Positions 37,340 to 37,557 of a DNA stretch of 37,557 nucleotides are shown here, in pieces. Source of the DNA: a virus. The stretch is taken from positions 1 through 37,557 of the IMG/VR virus record IMGVR_UViG_3300037245_000544; one strand, given 5' to 3'. The notes beneath the pieces are model-generated. The model did not search any database. It saw only the letters and a list, made by a program, of their open reading frames with translations, and had not been told where the DNA came from. A program made the translations under genes and the position numbers. Positions within the stretch are counted from its first letter, which is position 1, and every line of letters begins with the position of its first letter.

Positions 37340-37557
37340 ATGAAGATTTTAATGGACACAGGCGTTAAATGCCCCGTATGTAATAAGGCTCTACTTTGCG
37401 GCGACATTGTTAATGATGATAAAGTCACAGCCTGTAATGAGTATGACACCCTTAAGGCTAAAATATACAGCTTAGAGCTTGAAAACATCGCCTTGCGCGG
37501 TGCTGAGAGTGCAGCAATTCAGGAAATCAATGCTTTAGAGGCTAAAGCTGAGTTGTT
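37340..37557 (+). CDS. Zinc-knuckle/coiled-coil protein, 3'-truncated by the window
   Basis: The partial protein starts MKILMDTGVKCPVCNKALLC and continues as helix (TLKAKIYSLELENIALRGAE) without a stop before the end of the window. CPVC and a second Cys pair could hold zinc. A GAGAGG site lies 6-7 bases before the ATG. No family recognised. Confidence 0.6.
   Translation, partial: MKILMDTGVKCPVCNKALLCGDIVNDDKVTACNEYDTLKAKIYSLELENIALRGAESAAIQEINALEAKAEL

Overview
The window looks like most of the genome of a tailed DNA bacteriophage (Caudoviricetes) of the short-tailed, podovirus type. It carries small and large terminase subunits, a P22-like portal, a scaffold, a major capsid protein, a head-tail adaptor, a gp10/tail-tubular-like protein, several beta-rich fibre or spike proteins and large alpha-helical proteins of the internal-virion (ejection) type. 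I see no tape measure, sheath or major tail tube gene. Strong AAGGAG-type ribosome binding sites, start/stop overlaps and two lipobox lipoproteins fit a bacterial, probably Gram-negative, host. The host cannot be named from this sequence. No rRNA, tRNA, IS element or CRISPR array was seen, nor any integrase or DNA polymerase gene, so replication genes may lie outside the window.

Layout. Positions 1-5316 (+ strand) hold small early-type genes: a protein with a phage replication-protein-like motif, a strong promoter followed by an RNA leader that can fold into a long pseudoknot, an SH3-repeat protein, NinG, an NlpC/P60-like hydrolase, a lipoprotein and small Cys-rich proteins. Positions 5423-34508 (- strand) form one very compact late operon. 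In transcription order it reads: TerS, small genes, a GIY-YIG-like protein, a GroES-like co-chaperonin, TerL, tail spike and fibre proteins, portal, scaffold, capsid, adaptor, a sugar-biosynthesis cassette, tail proteins, ejection-type proteins, and a membrane protein with a Lys-rich peptide at the end. Positions 34769-37557 (+ strand) hold a second early-type block with a Dam-type methylase, a second lipoprotein and small proteins separated by hairpin terminators. The early and late blocks diverge at about 34510-34768 and converge at a hairpin at 5369-5414.

The most striking content is at 14888-21009, where seven sugar-type enzymes sit between the head-tail adaptor and the tail fibre genes, joined to both by 4-bp start/stop overlaps. 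They are a PseI/NeuB-type nonulosonate synthase, a PseB-type UDP-GlcNAc 4,6-dehydratase, a class III (glutamate-1-semialdehyde aminomutase-like) aminotransferase, a PseH-like GNAT, a FemAB-type acyltransferase, a GT-B-like surface-carbohydrate protein and an SpsF/CMP-sugar synthetase-like cytidylyltransferase. A small zinc-ribbon gene lies among them. Together they could supply most steps from UDP-GlcNAc to a CMP-activated pseudaminic-acid-like sugar. The same operon encodes a large spike protein with sialidase-type Asp-box repeats (27880-30459). The inference is that this phage makes, and may also recognise or cleave, nonulosonic acid sugars. The sugar could decorate the virion or remodel the infected cell surface.
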